From: Symsagittifera roscoffensis
Taxonomy: Eukaryota; Xenacoelomorpha; Acoela; Convolutidae
Length of the DNA stretch: 64,000 nucleotides
Assembly: GCF_963678635.1 (NCBI RefSeq)
Contig: NC_087063.1
Span: 8,652,386-8,716,385 of the forward strand
Reading direction: 5' to 3'
Shown here: piece after piece, positions 1-10,339 of the stretch
Numbering within the stretch: position 1 is the first letter of the stretch
Layout: each line of letters starts with the position of its first letter
The notes under the pieces: generated by a model
The model's input: the letters and a program-made list of their open reading frames with translations, nothing else
Told to the model about the DNA's origin: nothing
Databases searched by the model: none
Made by a program: the position numbers and the translations under genes

Positions 1-1
1 T

Positions 2-1228
2 TTCGCGTGCGAATTGGGGTTGTACCAGTGGAAGAGGATGCCCTTCGGCTTGTGCAATGCAACAGCAACTTTTCAAAGGCTGATGGCTCAGGCTTTGACA
101 GGAGTGACCAAAAAGTACGGGAATCTCTTGATGTGCTACGTGGATGATGTAGTCATAGCGACACCGACCCTGGAAGATCACATTGATCGGCTCGATGAGG
201 TCTTCGGATGTATGAAAAGAGCAGGCTTGAAATGCAAACCATCGAAATGTGAAATCCTTAGGGATTCGATCAAGTACCTGGGAAGAATGGTGGACAGGCA
301 TGGTGTGAGGCCAGATCCAGAAGCAGTAGAGGCTGTGCTGACATGGAAGGCTCCGAGGACGGACACACAGCTAATGAGCTTCCTGGGGTTTGCCAATTAT
401 TACCGTGAATTCATTAAAGGATATGCGGACAAGGTGTACCCGATGCAGAAGCTGATGCGCAACAAAGGGAAAAAGTTCGAATGGAACGATGAGGCACAGG
501 TTGCTTTCGAGAACATAAAGCGGGAACTGTGCGAAGCGCCAGTGCTGGGCATGCCTACAGAAAAGGGCATGTATGTTGTCGACACATACGCATCGGTGGT
601 GGCAATCTCAGGAATCTTGCATCAAGAACAAGAATGGAACGGAAGAACAGTTCTCCGTCCCATTTCATACGGCAGCAAAGTCTTGAGTGACACAGAGATG
701 AAATATGGCGCACCAAAAGCAGAAATGTTTGCAGTAGTCACCTTTGTGGAGAAGTACCGTGCATACTTGGGGAGCGCTCCCTTCAAGTTACGCGTGGACA
801 ACAGAGCGTTATCCTGGTTGAAGACCTACTCGATGGATCAGAGTTATATTGGTAGATGGATAGTAAGACTGGATGGCTACCATATGATAATCGAACATAG
901 GATGCGTGATAAACACCAGAACGCTGACAGCCTCAGCAAGGAAACTGAGTTCTATGAAAGATTGGAGCAGAAGCAGGCCAATCAGGCGGAAATAAAGGAG
1001 GGATTCTCGTTTTTGGACAAAGAAACTTATCAAGCGCTTCCGTTAACGAGATGGTTGGATAAATCAGGACATCCAATTCCAGGGCACCCTGAGTTACCTG
1101 TAGAGAGCAGCCGAGATAAAGATCCTGTCCAAGGAGGATCCGGTCCCCTTGGATTTGTTGCTGCGCTCGAACCTGGTCCAGCAAGAACTCTCTCGCATGA
1201 ATATAAACAGCCTCTCATTATTGGATAA
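2..1228 (+). pseudogene. Ty3/gypsy retrotransposon pol: reverse transcriptase and RNase H part, 5' truncated by window edge
   Basis: The frame is open from the window edge, so the start lies outside. Seen: RT palm sequence with MPFGLCNA and the catalytic YVDD (bases 136-147), the thumb/connection with FLGFANYYREFI, then a Ty3/gypsy RNase H. RNase H shows the catalytic Glu in KAEMFAVV, Asp in LRVDNRALSWL and the last Asp in HQNADSLS. The first catalytic Asp, normally in a D-A-S context, is Tyr here (TAC at 587-589, in DTYAS), so RNase H is probably dead. The frame ends at 1228 and pol continues in another frame (opening after 1103), a +1-type shift with about 125 nt overlap. Family role: copying element RNA to DNA. 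Class is secure; clade within Ty3/gypsy is not. It is called a pseudogene because of the Tyr substitution and the frame break. Confidence 0.93.
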
Positions 1229-4148
1229 AACGGTGCAAGTCACACCACAAGTAATGCGGATGCTGGGTGGATTGTTAGAAAGAGAAGTGACCAGAGATGA
1301 CCCCGAGTGGACAGCAGCAGTGGCATCGCTAACAGTCAGTGGGAAGGTGAAGATCATGCCGTCCATACGACAGCACGAAGAGAACGAAAGGGATTGTAGG
1401 ACAATAGTTCAGCAACTAGTATCCTCAATACCCCAAGATATTTTAACAAGTACTTCTTACGGACAGAAAGAACAGGGGAGCAGCAAGCGAAAGAAAACCG
1501 TCACCTTTGTAGACCGGGAAAAAGAGGGTGAATTTGTCGAACAAAATCTGCCGCAAGACTATTTGTCCGGGGAGAAGGATGATGAGAAGAACCAGCGATC
1601 ACAAGATCAACACCCGGGACAAGGAAAGTTGTCCGGGGAGTCTGAGATAAACGAGGAAATTCCTGATGAGAAACAGGACCCAGAGAACAAGGTTTTGTCC
1701 GGGGAGTTCAGGTGGATGCGAAGAAAGCACAGACATGATCTGGAGGAGCGTGCAGTCTCCAGCACAAGCTCTTCGACGGATTATGCTTCCCAAAACTCAG
1801 GAATGGACACCTATTCAGACAGGAACTCGAGTTCGGGATCCGAACTGTCAGAACTGGCGATACACACGCTACTAGTGGAAACTCGGGCGAGAGACCTGGA
1901 CAGAGAGGTGTACCAGGATCCTGACAGTGATCGCTACCTAATACCAAGCGAAAGAGTCTTTGACAACGCAGCGGATGACTTAGAAACGATAGCGGTATCG
2001 AAGCGTTCGATAAGCCTGTTGCCGCAGAAAGAGGTAGTCAGGACTGATCTTCAGCCGTTTCAGCAAGAAACACAACCGTTGGCGAAGATTTGGTGCGTTA
2101 AGATGGAAGAAGACACACATCAGCCCAACGAGCTGAATAGTCAGATGAGGGTCATGAAGATATACTTGAAGGCGAGATACAGACTCTCGGACGTTCTAAG
2201 AGCGCAGAGAAATGATCGCATGACAAGCAACCTGAAAAGGTGGATCGAGAATGGTTCTCCGGATAAAGGGGACCTCGAGGAGGATAGTTATCGCATCCTG
2301 AGACAATACTTCATGCAGAAGGAAGGGAGGTTATATCTGAACAAGGACGGGATTGTGGCTTGCAAAAGAAGGGAGGAAGACAGAGTCCTATACAAGTATA
2401 ACGCGATAGTGTTACCGCAACTCTATCAGACAGAACTATTATTCAGGTCACATGATCAGATGGGCCATCAGGGGATCGACAAAGTATATCAGAGGATCCT
2501 GAAGCGCTTTGAGTGGCCTGGAATGAAAAAGGCATGTGAGAAATGGGTAACAGCGTGCCTGTCATGCCAACAGGTCAAGGATCCAAGGAAATTACGATTT
2601 CCTTTACAATCGATTGAGTCGTCTGAATTCAACGAGGTGGTGCAGATAGATCACCAAAAGATATGCATGACAGACAGCGGTTATAACCAAGTCTTGGTCA
2701 TGATAGATCACTTCACGAAGTATGCAGAGGCCGTGCCCTGCATAACTGCCTCGGCGGAAGAGACATGCGACCACCTGATCAATACGTGGATAGCAAGACA
2801 TGGTTGTCCGATGACGTTTCAATCGGATAATGGAACAGCTTTCGTAGGAGAGCTTACGAAAGAGCTTATCAGACGCTCACAGGTCGCTCAGGCTCACTCC
2901 ACGACATACCACCCTCAAACGAATGGCCTAGTGGAAAGACAGAATAGGACGTTAGTGTCGATGCTGAGGGTATATCGTTCCAGGTACATGACCGATTGGG
3001 ACAGATACCTTCCACAGGTGATGGGAGCATATAACAGCACGCAACACTCCACCACTGGAGTCAGTCCACACATGATGCTAACTGGACACGAAAAGTCTTT
3101 ACCCTTAACCTTCTTCTACCCAGAGTATGAGGGAAAGAAAACATCTCCACAAGTTTACGTAAGGGATGTGATCAGACGTCGACAGGAGTTGAACGATCTG
3201 TGCAGACGAAATACTCAGCAAGCACAGGCAAGGCAAAGGAAAAGATTCGACAAGAAAGCAGCTGGCGCAAAAGCTTACTCGGTGGGAGACTACGTATGGG
3301 TATTTCAGAACGTTATACCACCGAAAGGGACAAAGAAACTTCTAAAAAAATGGAGGGGACCCTTCATGATTACGGAGGTGCACCAGGAGGGACGCTTTTA
3401 TAGACTGAGTACTGGCCGAGCCGCCCACTACGAGAACATCAAGCCACACAATCCATCGACAGAAGACTGGTGTATACCTGCAGACATGGAAGAAGGGGAT
3501 TATCTAATGATGGACCCTGCTTGTGAGTTCAATGAAAAAGGCACCAGGGAGAAGAACGATGGAAACGAAGTCGTAGAGGAAGGCACGGATACACCATTGG
3601 ACCTGGATCCAAACGAACAGATCGAAGCGGACGATGAAACCTTACCCTACGCAGAGGAAGATTGGCAGGATCCCGAACAGACAGAGGTTCCCAAGAACTT
3701 CGAACCAGATCTTCCGTTCACGATGCAGACTCGTCAGAAGGACGGGACGAGACCAAGAAAGAAATACAATCCTTACGGTGACGACTTTGTAGTGGATAGG
3801 ATAGATCTAAAGAAAATAGTGGAGGAAGTAGTGGGTTTAGAGGAGATAACCGTGTCACAAGACATTGACATAGTCGATGATCACAACGATGAGTGGGTTG
3901 ACGACTGGTCGAAACCCGAGGTAGAATTCGACGAAGAGCAACAGCAGTCAAATGAACAAGACCTGACGAACTTGCGTGTCTTAGAGTGGCTGAACGAAAT
4001 GACATCAGACCCTAAAAAGACCAGCGTTACGATTCAAGACGTAGATCGTGAAAGCGCGAAATACATTAAGACCGAACGAGATGATCCTTCCTGGGCTGCC
4101 CAGGAAGGACAACTTCTCATTCCAGCTTCTAACCTTGACTTGCTGTAA
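1104..4148 (+). CDS. Ty3/gypsy retrotransposon pol: integrase part with acidic C-terminal extension
   Basis: Open from just after a stop at 1101-1103 to 4148. The first ATG is internal, so this is read as the continuation of pol rather than a separate gene. Order: about 400 residues of low-complexity acidic linker containing a repeated LSGE motif, then an integrase zinc finger (H-x4-H near base 2450, C-x2-C in ACLSCQ near 2560). The DDE core follows, with Asp in VVQIDHQ (about 2645), Asp in QSDNGTAF (about 2825) and Glu in GLVERQNRTL (about 2930), all present. A GPF/Y-type module follows (KWRGPFMITEVH, about 3345), then a Glu/Asp-rich tail of about 230 residues. Integrase inserts the cDNA copy into the host genome. 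Base composition is clearly more GC-rich than the flanks. The long tail beyond the GPF/Y module is longer than usual and has no recognisable domain. Confidence 0.93.
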   Translation, partial: RAAEIKILSKEDPVPLDLLLRSNLVQQELSRMNINSLSLLDKTVQVTPQVMRMLGGLLEREVTRDDPEWTAAVASLTVSGKVKIMPSIRQHEENERDCRTIVQQLVSSIPQDILTSTSYGQKEQGSSKRKKTVTFVDREKEGEFVEQNLPQDYLSGEKDDEKNQRSQDQHPGQGKLSGESEINEEIPDEKQDPENKVLSGEFRWMRRKHRHDLEERAVSSTSSSTDYASQNSGMDTYSDRNSSSGSELSELAIHTLLVETRARDLDREVYQDPDSDRYLIPSERVFDNAADDLETIAVSKRSISLLPQKEVVRTDLQPFQQETQPLAKIWCVKMEEDTHQPNELNSQMRVMKIYLKARYRLSDVLRAQRNDRMTSNLKRWIENGSPDKGDLEEDSYRILRQYFMQKEGRLYLNKDGIVACKRREEDRVLYKYNAIVLPQLYQTELLFRSHDQMGHQGIDKVYQRILKRFEWPGMKKACEKWVTACLSCQQVKDPRKLRFPLQSIESSEFNEVVQIDHQKICMTDSGYNQVLVMIDHFTKYAEAVPCITASAEETCDHLINTWIARHGCPMTFQSDNGTAFVGELTKELIRRSQVAQAHSTTYHPQTNGLVERQNRTLVSMLRVYRSRYMTDWDRYLPQVMGAYNSTQHSTTGVSPHMMLTGHEKSLPLTFFYPEYEGKKTSPQVYVRDVIRRRQELNDLCRRNTQQAQARQRKRFDKKAAGAKAYSVGDYVWVFQNVIPPKGTKKLLKKWRGPFMITEVHQEGRFYRLSTGRAAHYENIKPHNPSTEDWCIPADMEEGDYLMMDPACEFNEKGTREKNDGNEVVEEGTDTPLDLDPNEQIEADDETLPYAEEDWQDPEQTEVPKNFEPDLPFTMQTRQKDGTRPRKKYNPYGDDFVVDRIDLKKIVEEVVGLEEITVSQDIDIVDDHNDEWVDDWSKPEVEFDEEQQQSNEQDLTNLRVLEWLNEMTSDPKKTSVTIQDVDRESAKYIKTERDDPSWAAQEGQLLIPASNLDLL

Positions 4149-4893
4149 ACAGAGGGTAGAAGAGCAGAAGTGTTGGAGGACGGCTTCCAACAGCGTCAGG
4201 ATAGCCAACGATGTGCTACAAGACACGGAAACCGAAAGTGCGGAGTCAGTATCACAGGAGGAAGAAATGGAACATTGATGAATGGTCGAGAAAACAAGAG
4301 GCAACAAGAAAGAAAATTAGAAGAATTTAGAAGTTTTAGAACTTCTAAACGACGAAAAAAGAAGAGAACAAAGGAGTGATGGAGACAACTTAAAACTCAG
4401 AATTGTTTTATGTGTGTGAAAAACTCAAGTGAGAAACCAAGCAACCAAGTTGTAATTGAAAACTGAAATATTTAGTTGGGTTTTGAAATTGTTGCATTTA
4501 TAAATTTGCATTTTGATTTTAGTTGGAGTGGCTTTAGAGGCACTCACTTATTATTTTATTTAGAAAGGCTTAAGGGAAGAGTATATTTAAATATTCCAGC
4601 CTGCATGATTGTTTTTAATCATTTAGGAAGACTGATCACTTTGTGGTGACGTGGAAGGCTTGAGTAATCTCTCGAAGAGGGAGGCTGTTTCATTGTTCTT
4701 TCTAACCACAGAGTTTCTTAGTTTTAATATTCAGGACAATAACAAGCAAGATTTCCGAAGGGAAGAAGCATAGTAGGATAATTTTAGCTTGTTGGTTGGC
4801 AGGACTGTCCTGCAAGCCAACACCTTGTAAATCTAAGAGAAAAAGTTTTAATTGGGACATTGACATTGTAACATTCGTCTACTGCAGTCACAC
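4149..4893 (+). mobile_element. Possible retrotransposon 3' end: polypurine tract and candidate 3' LTR
   Basis: After the pol stop there is a purine-rich tract (about 4354-4377) directly followed by TGATGGAGAC. A stretch ending ...GCAGTCACA at 4893 would give a TG...CA bounded LTR of about 516 bp. An imperfect hairpin lies at about 4790-4830. The 5' LTR is outside the window, so the borders cannot be verified. Homology to an inverted copy near 6910-6990 runs across 4893, which argues against that exact right border. Confidence 0.4.
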
Positions 4894-6990
4894 GGCTTAA
4901 GAAAAATAGGCCCTATAACCACTGGCTCAAGGGTCAGGGACACTATCTCTTGTGTTTTTCTACCTCAAGAACGGTCGGAGCCAGTTCGGTTCGTTTGTGA
5001 CATGAGACTACGACCCGTTACAGCTTAAAGGCTACTACTAAAATATCCCCCCACTCTAGAATTAGAAACGTCCCCATACTTAGGTCTCTAGATACCCAAA
5101 ATACATGAACGCCGTTTAAAACCGGGTTGGAACAATCCGTTAAGTTACTTTTTATTAGACAGTGGAACTTTGATCCATTTCAGATGGATCAACCTAAAAC
5201 TCGCCTTACCTCAACATAACAATTATAAAACACACTCTAGAAATTTAAATTAGTACTCACATTGTAGCACGCTCAAGAACCAGGAAGTAAATAAGTCGGT
5301 AAGCAACTCAAGAATCAATAAAGTAACTAAAATGAGTTTAACGTTAGTCAGTTTTAATAATAATAACAAGTTTTTTCTCTAGACTGTAAGTTCTCATGAA
5401 CCATTGGGACACTCTAGCTGTCCACCTTTCCACCGAAGGTTCACTCTGGTCCAGTTAATAATAGTACTCCAGTCACAACAATCCAGTTCGTGGGAATGCT
5501 CTCGTCTCTGTTTTAGATGGGACAGCTCTACTCTTGTTCTATTGTGACAGAAATTGCGAATAGCAATTTCCCACTGTTTTATTTAGTAACTTTCCCGCGA
5601 TTGTTACTCGATCGTTCTTGCTTCTCTTTTCTGATTTTCAGTTATCGCGAGAAAATCGTGCATGACATGCTCCATTCGAAATTTTGAAAAATTAAATTTC
5701 TCTCCTAAATCAAGTGTCTTTTTGTTTCTCTCAAGGTCAAACTTCCAAATATGACCGACTGGCACACATTGAAAGTCAGAAAATATGTTCTATCTTAAAT
5801 CATGTCCTCAATGTGCAGATTAATGAGAGATTTGAAGGCTATAGTGATGTAGTATGATGCCAATTATATTCTGCAGTGAGTCGATGTGACGTGGATAAAA
5901 GTAATTTCGAGCATTTTGTAAATTCTGTTCGATGACACTGTGACCATTTTATGAACATTGCGCGATTCAATGAGGACATTGACCGGACTGTCCGGGGAGT
6001 ATGTGACATTCGACCAGAATGGACAAAATGCAATCTCTGCAGACTTCGAAATTTTAGCAGTGAACCTTCCGAGTTAATGGTTTTGAAGGATTAACGACGT
6101 TATTCGGATGATTAGTAGAACGGTGAAGGTCAGGATATTCCCGTATTTTAAAATTTTAAATTTTCGAAGTGATGACGTAACATTTCTGAGAAACGTCAGA
6201 AACGGCCATTTTAGCAAAAAGAACTAAGAAAAACAGAACAACTTTATCTGTGATTGTGAACAGAACGGAATTCGAAATTAAAGAGAACGACAACGAATTA
6301 CAGAGAACGTTCCGAGTTGCAACTATTGTGCTGCTACAATAGTTGCAAGGCCGTTGCGAACAACGGTGAAGGGCGAAAACCAGCCTTCCGTGTTATCGTG
6401 AAATCGAACTTAAGGAGCTTGATTCAGTGGATTCACAAATCCGGAAGGGTTTCGGAACTGAAACTTTTAGCTGTTATATGAACTTTTAGCATCCTGTCAT
6501 GTCCTGACTTGAATTTAACTGATATTTGGATTAGTTTTGACAAGGATGAGGTGCTAGGAGTTGGGGGAGAGGGTTGATCCATCTTCGATGGAGATGATGA
6601 TTTTTATCTACTGAACAAAAACAATAGTAATATAATAAGTAGTAACCCTGTTTTTAGGAGTGACCTCGTGGTCTGGGGATACTGAGACCCAGCCATGAGC
6701 TCACTATTTGCATGTAATTAAGTTAATTTGAGCGTTCTGGTCGAAGCCGGAGAACAGTAACGTTTTTGTCGACCCGATGTTGGAAAGACCACCGAAAAGT
6801 ACTGGCTTGGTAGAGACGGTGAAAAGCATGCAAAGCTCTGTTTAGACGTTAGCCAGTCGTCTTAAGACTTAGTTTTGTTATCCGTCGATATGTATCTTCC
6901 GGGCGAATGTTACATCTTGAGCCAATGGTTATAGGGCCTATTTTTCTTAAGCCTCATATGTGACCGAAGTAGGCGACTGTTACATAAAAA
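4864..6990. repeat. About 2.1-kb region bounded by inverted repeats
   Basis: Bases 4864-4935 and about 6910-6990 are inverted copies. The best part is about 40 bp (cttaagaaaaataggcccta on the left, its complement near 6935) with few mismatches. A second inverted pair lies further in (about 5168-5194 and 6574-6600, core GGTTGATCCATCT). This suggests either a foldback element or two old LTR fragments in opposite orientation. The interior has no convincing gene. It holds a perfect 13-bp-stem hairpin (6317-6348) and a shorter one (about 5551-5571). Confidence 0.5.
6317..6348. other. Perfect hairpin, 13-bp stem, 6-nt loop
   Basis: TTGCAACTATTGT (6317-6329) is followed by loop GCTGCT and the exact complement at 6336-6348. 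It lies inside the inverted-repeat region with no gene nearby, and its function is unknown. Confidence 0.6.
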
Positions 6991-7273
6991 GAATCGATTG
7001 TTTTTGAGTTTTAAGAATTGTTTCAGGAATATGGTGTGCAATTCTATGCTACTTGCACAGCAACCGGCTATTTTGACTTTTATTCGTTAAATTTTTTTAT
7101 TGTGGAATACATCTATTTGAACGCACGTCTAATCGAGCTTTGTTACGGGGCCATACGTCTCAACGGGTACCAACAGTTTCGTTGTCCTCATCTTTGTTAG
7201 TGATTGAAACTCTATTTGTCTATTTTTGTCTGAATTTCCGAAAATCGTCTTTCATTTTTTTTTCGTATTTTTT

Positions 7274-7275
7274 AG
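7274..7275 (+). promoter_or_regulatory. Splice-acceptor-like AG before BCL7
   Basis: A T-rich tract ending TATTTTTTAG lies 21 nt upstream of the BCL7 ATG. It is a candidate 3' splice site for a 5'-UTR intron or for spliced-leader addition. Confidence 0.45.
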
Positions 7276-7296
7276 ATAAGCAAGAATATATGTAGA

Positions 7297-7971
7297 ATGT
7301 CTTCAACAAGGTCTTTCCGCGCTGAGACCAGAAGTCGAGCAAAAGATGATCTGCGTAAAGTTATGAAAGCTGTTGAAAAAGTTCAGAAATGGGAAAAACG
7401 CTGGATTGTGCTTCATGATACTTCAATGAAAGTTCTAAAATGGGTCCCCGTGCGACCGAAAACATCTCCCAGCAAAATTTCACCATCGAAAATTTCGAGT
7501 TATAGTATAAGTGGCAATACTTTAATATCCCCTAAAGCCAGTCAAAATGTAGCTGGTATTAGGATTCTTCCTTCCACAGCTGAATCAAAAGCATTAACTC
7601 AAACGAAACCTGTATTAGATACTTTAAGTAACGAACCACCTTCAAATTTAAATGTAGAAACGGAAGATAAGAAGTCTCCCAGCATGGATACAAACGACTC
7701 AAATAAAATTAGTATCGGAAATGCAGAAAATACTCCAATTTCTGAGGATACCAATAAGGAGAATAATGAATCTTCTGAAAATGTTGACACAGGCCCAGAA
7801 GCTAGCGAAACGGAATCCACAGTAAACGGCGATGAAGGCAGCACCCATCTAATAGACAGCAAACAATCTGAAGTTTCAACAAGCAGGCACTCGCATAATA
7901 TTAAAGACATGGCAAAAGCAGCCGCATTTGACCCTAGTTGTGACGAAGCGTCAATGGATAATATGGACTGA
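7297..7971 (+). CDS. BCL7 family protein (SWI/SNF chromatin-remodelling subunit)
   Basis: 224 residues from ATG 7297 in one exon. Residues 1-52 are the diagnostic BCL7 N-terminal domain: [20 protein letters not shown], then [19 protein letters not shown] and LKWVPV. The remainder is Ser/Thr/Glu/Asn-rich and disordered (repeated SPSKIS, then acidic stretches), as in the family, whose members are about 200-230 residues. Known role: accessory subunit of BAF/SWI-SNF complexes in the nucleus that binds the nucleosome acidic patch. The ATG is the first in frame and starts the conserved domain exactly where vertebrate BCL7 proteins start. An acceptor-like AG lies 21 nt upstream, and an ATTAAA poly(A)-type signal is at 8063-8068. 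Which vertebrate paralogue (A, B or C) it matches cannot be said; an invertebrate single copy is likely. Confidence 0.94.
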   Translation: MSSTRSFRAETRSRAKDDLRKVMKAVEKVQKWEKRWIVLHDTSMKVLKWVPVRPKTSPSKISPSKISSYSISGNTLISPKASQNVAGIRILPSTAESKALTQTKPVLDTLSNEPPSNLNVETEDKKSPSMDTNDSNKISIGNAENTPISEDTNKENNESSENVDTGPEASETESTVNGDEGSTHLIDSKQSEVSTSRHSHNIKDMAKAAAFDPSCDEASMDNMD

Positions 7972-8639
7972 AGAGACTAGTAGTATAATTTTTATAGTTG
8001 TTTCTGTAAATTATTTATAACAAATATTTGTCGCGTCATATTTAATGCCTAATTTGTATCTCATTAAATTTAATACCTTAAGAGTCTGATTTTTTTACGC
8101 TGGCGACGAGCAAGCGTTTTCAAATCGTGACATAAATTTTATTCAGCTTAACAACTTGCTTAAACAAATCATTTGATTGTCTGATTTATAATAAAATCAA
8201 ATTCGTAAATTTTTCAGGTACACTAAGCGTAGAGGTTATGACCAACGTCTGGGATGGCAAATGTCCCATGTTTGTCTCCGGGCAGGACCTGTTTTTTTTT
8301 TTTCAAACTGAAGACCGGTTTATAAACTTGTAAAGATAAAATAGCATTAAAATTGAAACCTTCGAAAAGAAGCTCAAATAAATAGCCAGTCAGATTTCAC
8401 GATACTAATATTAACCAAAAGATTCCGGCAAGCGATGTCATTCTTATATTTCAGAAGTTTAATTGAAAATGAGCACAACAAAAAACATGCCAAATTTTTC
8501 AACAAATTTAATTTTGCAACAATTTTAATTTTTCCTGAAAACTACCCTAACGATATTCCATAAATGGGTATCATTGAATGCCGAAATGTTCATTTTTTGC
8601 AACAATTTTAAATTTTCAAAAGACCTACTCGCCTGCGTG
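7972..8639. other. BCL7 3' flank, no gene seen
   Basis: Contains the ATTAAA signal at 8063-8068 and then AT-rich sequence without coding signal. Confidence 0.5.
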
Positions 8640-9960
8640 CCTGCATAATCCGGTAGTCTCCTTTTACTTCACCACACTGTCAACAGCCTTCGAAAAGTCT
8701 GTGTCGAAATATTTTTTTTTCAGAGATCTTGGGTTCAATGGATAAAATGGTTCGTAGGAAGCTCCTTTGCGTGAGCGGCTACGCCCATTTTTTTTTACAA
8801 AAGAGTAATGGTCCTCGTTAAATCAAAATTTGATTTTTTGAACATTTTTTGAAACTACTCGACTTACCTCGAAAACTATCCTCCTAAATCTGAGATTTTA
8901 GGTTCCATCGAAGCAGCATGTTGTGGGAAGCTCCCCTTGCGTAATCGCCAACGACCAGTTTTTACCGGAAAAGTTATGGCTGAAAAATCTTTTTTTTTTT
9001 TAAAAAAAACTTTCACTTTTCGCTAAAATTACTCTTCCAAATTTCAGTTTTTGGATTCAATTGAAATAACAGACTGCGCGAATTTCTGGTGCATAAGCAG
9101 CTACGCCCTATTTTTTACACAAAAACTAAGATTCTCGGAAAAGTCAAATTTTTGATTTAATGAACATTTTTTGGAATTTCTAGACTTTTCTCGACACCTA
9201 TCCTGCCACTTCTGATATCATCAAGGGTTTAATCGAAACAACAGTTCGTTGAAAATCTATCTGCATAGGAATCCTCCCAATTTTTCATAGAAAAAGTTTG
9301 GCCTTTTGTCAAAGTTTTGAAACTGATCGTTTTTGGAAACATTTAGACTTTTCTTGAAAACAACCCTGCCAATTCTCAGATTAAGTGTTTAATAAAAAAA
9401 CCTTGTTTTAGGAATCTTCTTTGTCTAAGCGGTCACAAGCTTCCTTTTGAATAAAAAAATTTCAGATATCGAAGAAATTTTTTTTTCAATTTTTGACCGT
9501 TTCTTAGAAATTACCCTATCAAGTCTGCAATGAAGAGTTCAATCGAAAGAACCTGTTGCGAAAATTGTTTCCGAAAAAATTTCAATTTGGATTCTTTCCA
9601 AAACTTAAGTAGCTTATTATTAAAATAAGTTTGAAATGGGCTAAGTCCAATTTTTGAAATTACCCACTTCATATCAATAACTACTTTCTCAAATCTGAGA
9701 ATTTGAGTTCACTCGAAATAGTGGGTTGTGGAAATATCCCCTGCATAATCGAATATGCCCTAATTATTTTTACACGAAAGTTAGGGCACTCGGAAAAGTC
9801 CATTCGTGGTTTTTTAATTGTTTAAACCGTTTTTTGATTTTTTTCATTTTTCATTTTTTGACCGTTTTTTGGAAATTTTGACTTTTCTCGAAAAATAGCT
9901 TGTCAATTCTTCGTTTAAGTGTTTAATCGCGAAACTACTATTTTTGTGTTTAAGAGTAAT
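8640..9960 (+). repeat. Degenerate tandem array, unit roughly 170-200 bp
   Basis: A composite phrase recurs about eight times (near 8730, 8900, 9050, 9225, 9385, 9530, 9700, 9905): a statement like CTCGAAAACTATCCT, then TCTGAGAT, then GTTCAATCGAA, then GGAAGCTCC...GCGTAA and a T-rich block. The copies are strongly diverged, so the period varies. The same phrases recur at 32500-33410 (reverse), 40290-40640 and 46140-46520 (reverse). Confidence 0.6.
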
Positions 9961-9964
9961 GAAC

Positions 9965-10325
9965 GTAGTGAAGACTTTTATATAGGTCTTGCTGATTTTT
10001 TTTCGTTTTTTTTTTCAGGATATTCAGGATTTTTTTCAGGTTATTGATGCACTTAGGTATAATGCACTTTTTGAGTTCATTTGAAATTCATCTGCTGCAA
10101 GTGACGTAAATAGCACTCTCCAAATACGAACGTGGAAATGGCGCGAAAAAACGTGAATGATTTCTAGTTTCGAAAGTGGAATTTATTTTTAAGGTTTCCC
10201 AGTGGAATAAAAACTTTAGCTATTGATCCAGTTTTCACAAGTTCAAAAAAGTGCCAATCATAAATTGTTGTAGAATTTTAAAGAGCTTAAAGGGCATCTA
10301 TTTTTTCCTTTTAAAGATTTTTTTC
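9965..10325 (-). repeat. Copy of the TATATAAG-containing dispersed repeat (reverse)
   Basis: The reverse complement contains the family phrases CCTATATAAAAGTC (about 9980), a CACGTTTTTTCGCG-like block (about 10150) and ATAAATTGTTGTAGAATTT with AAAGAGCTT (about 10265-10290). These match the plus-strand copies at 21112, 27330, 48690, 51025 and 52850. Confidence 0.5.
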
Positions 10326-10339
10326 CTCTGAAAATTCGA

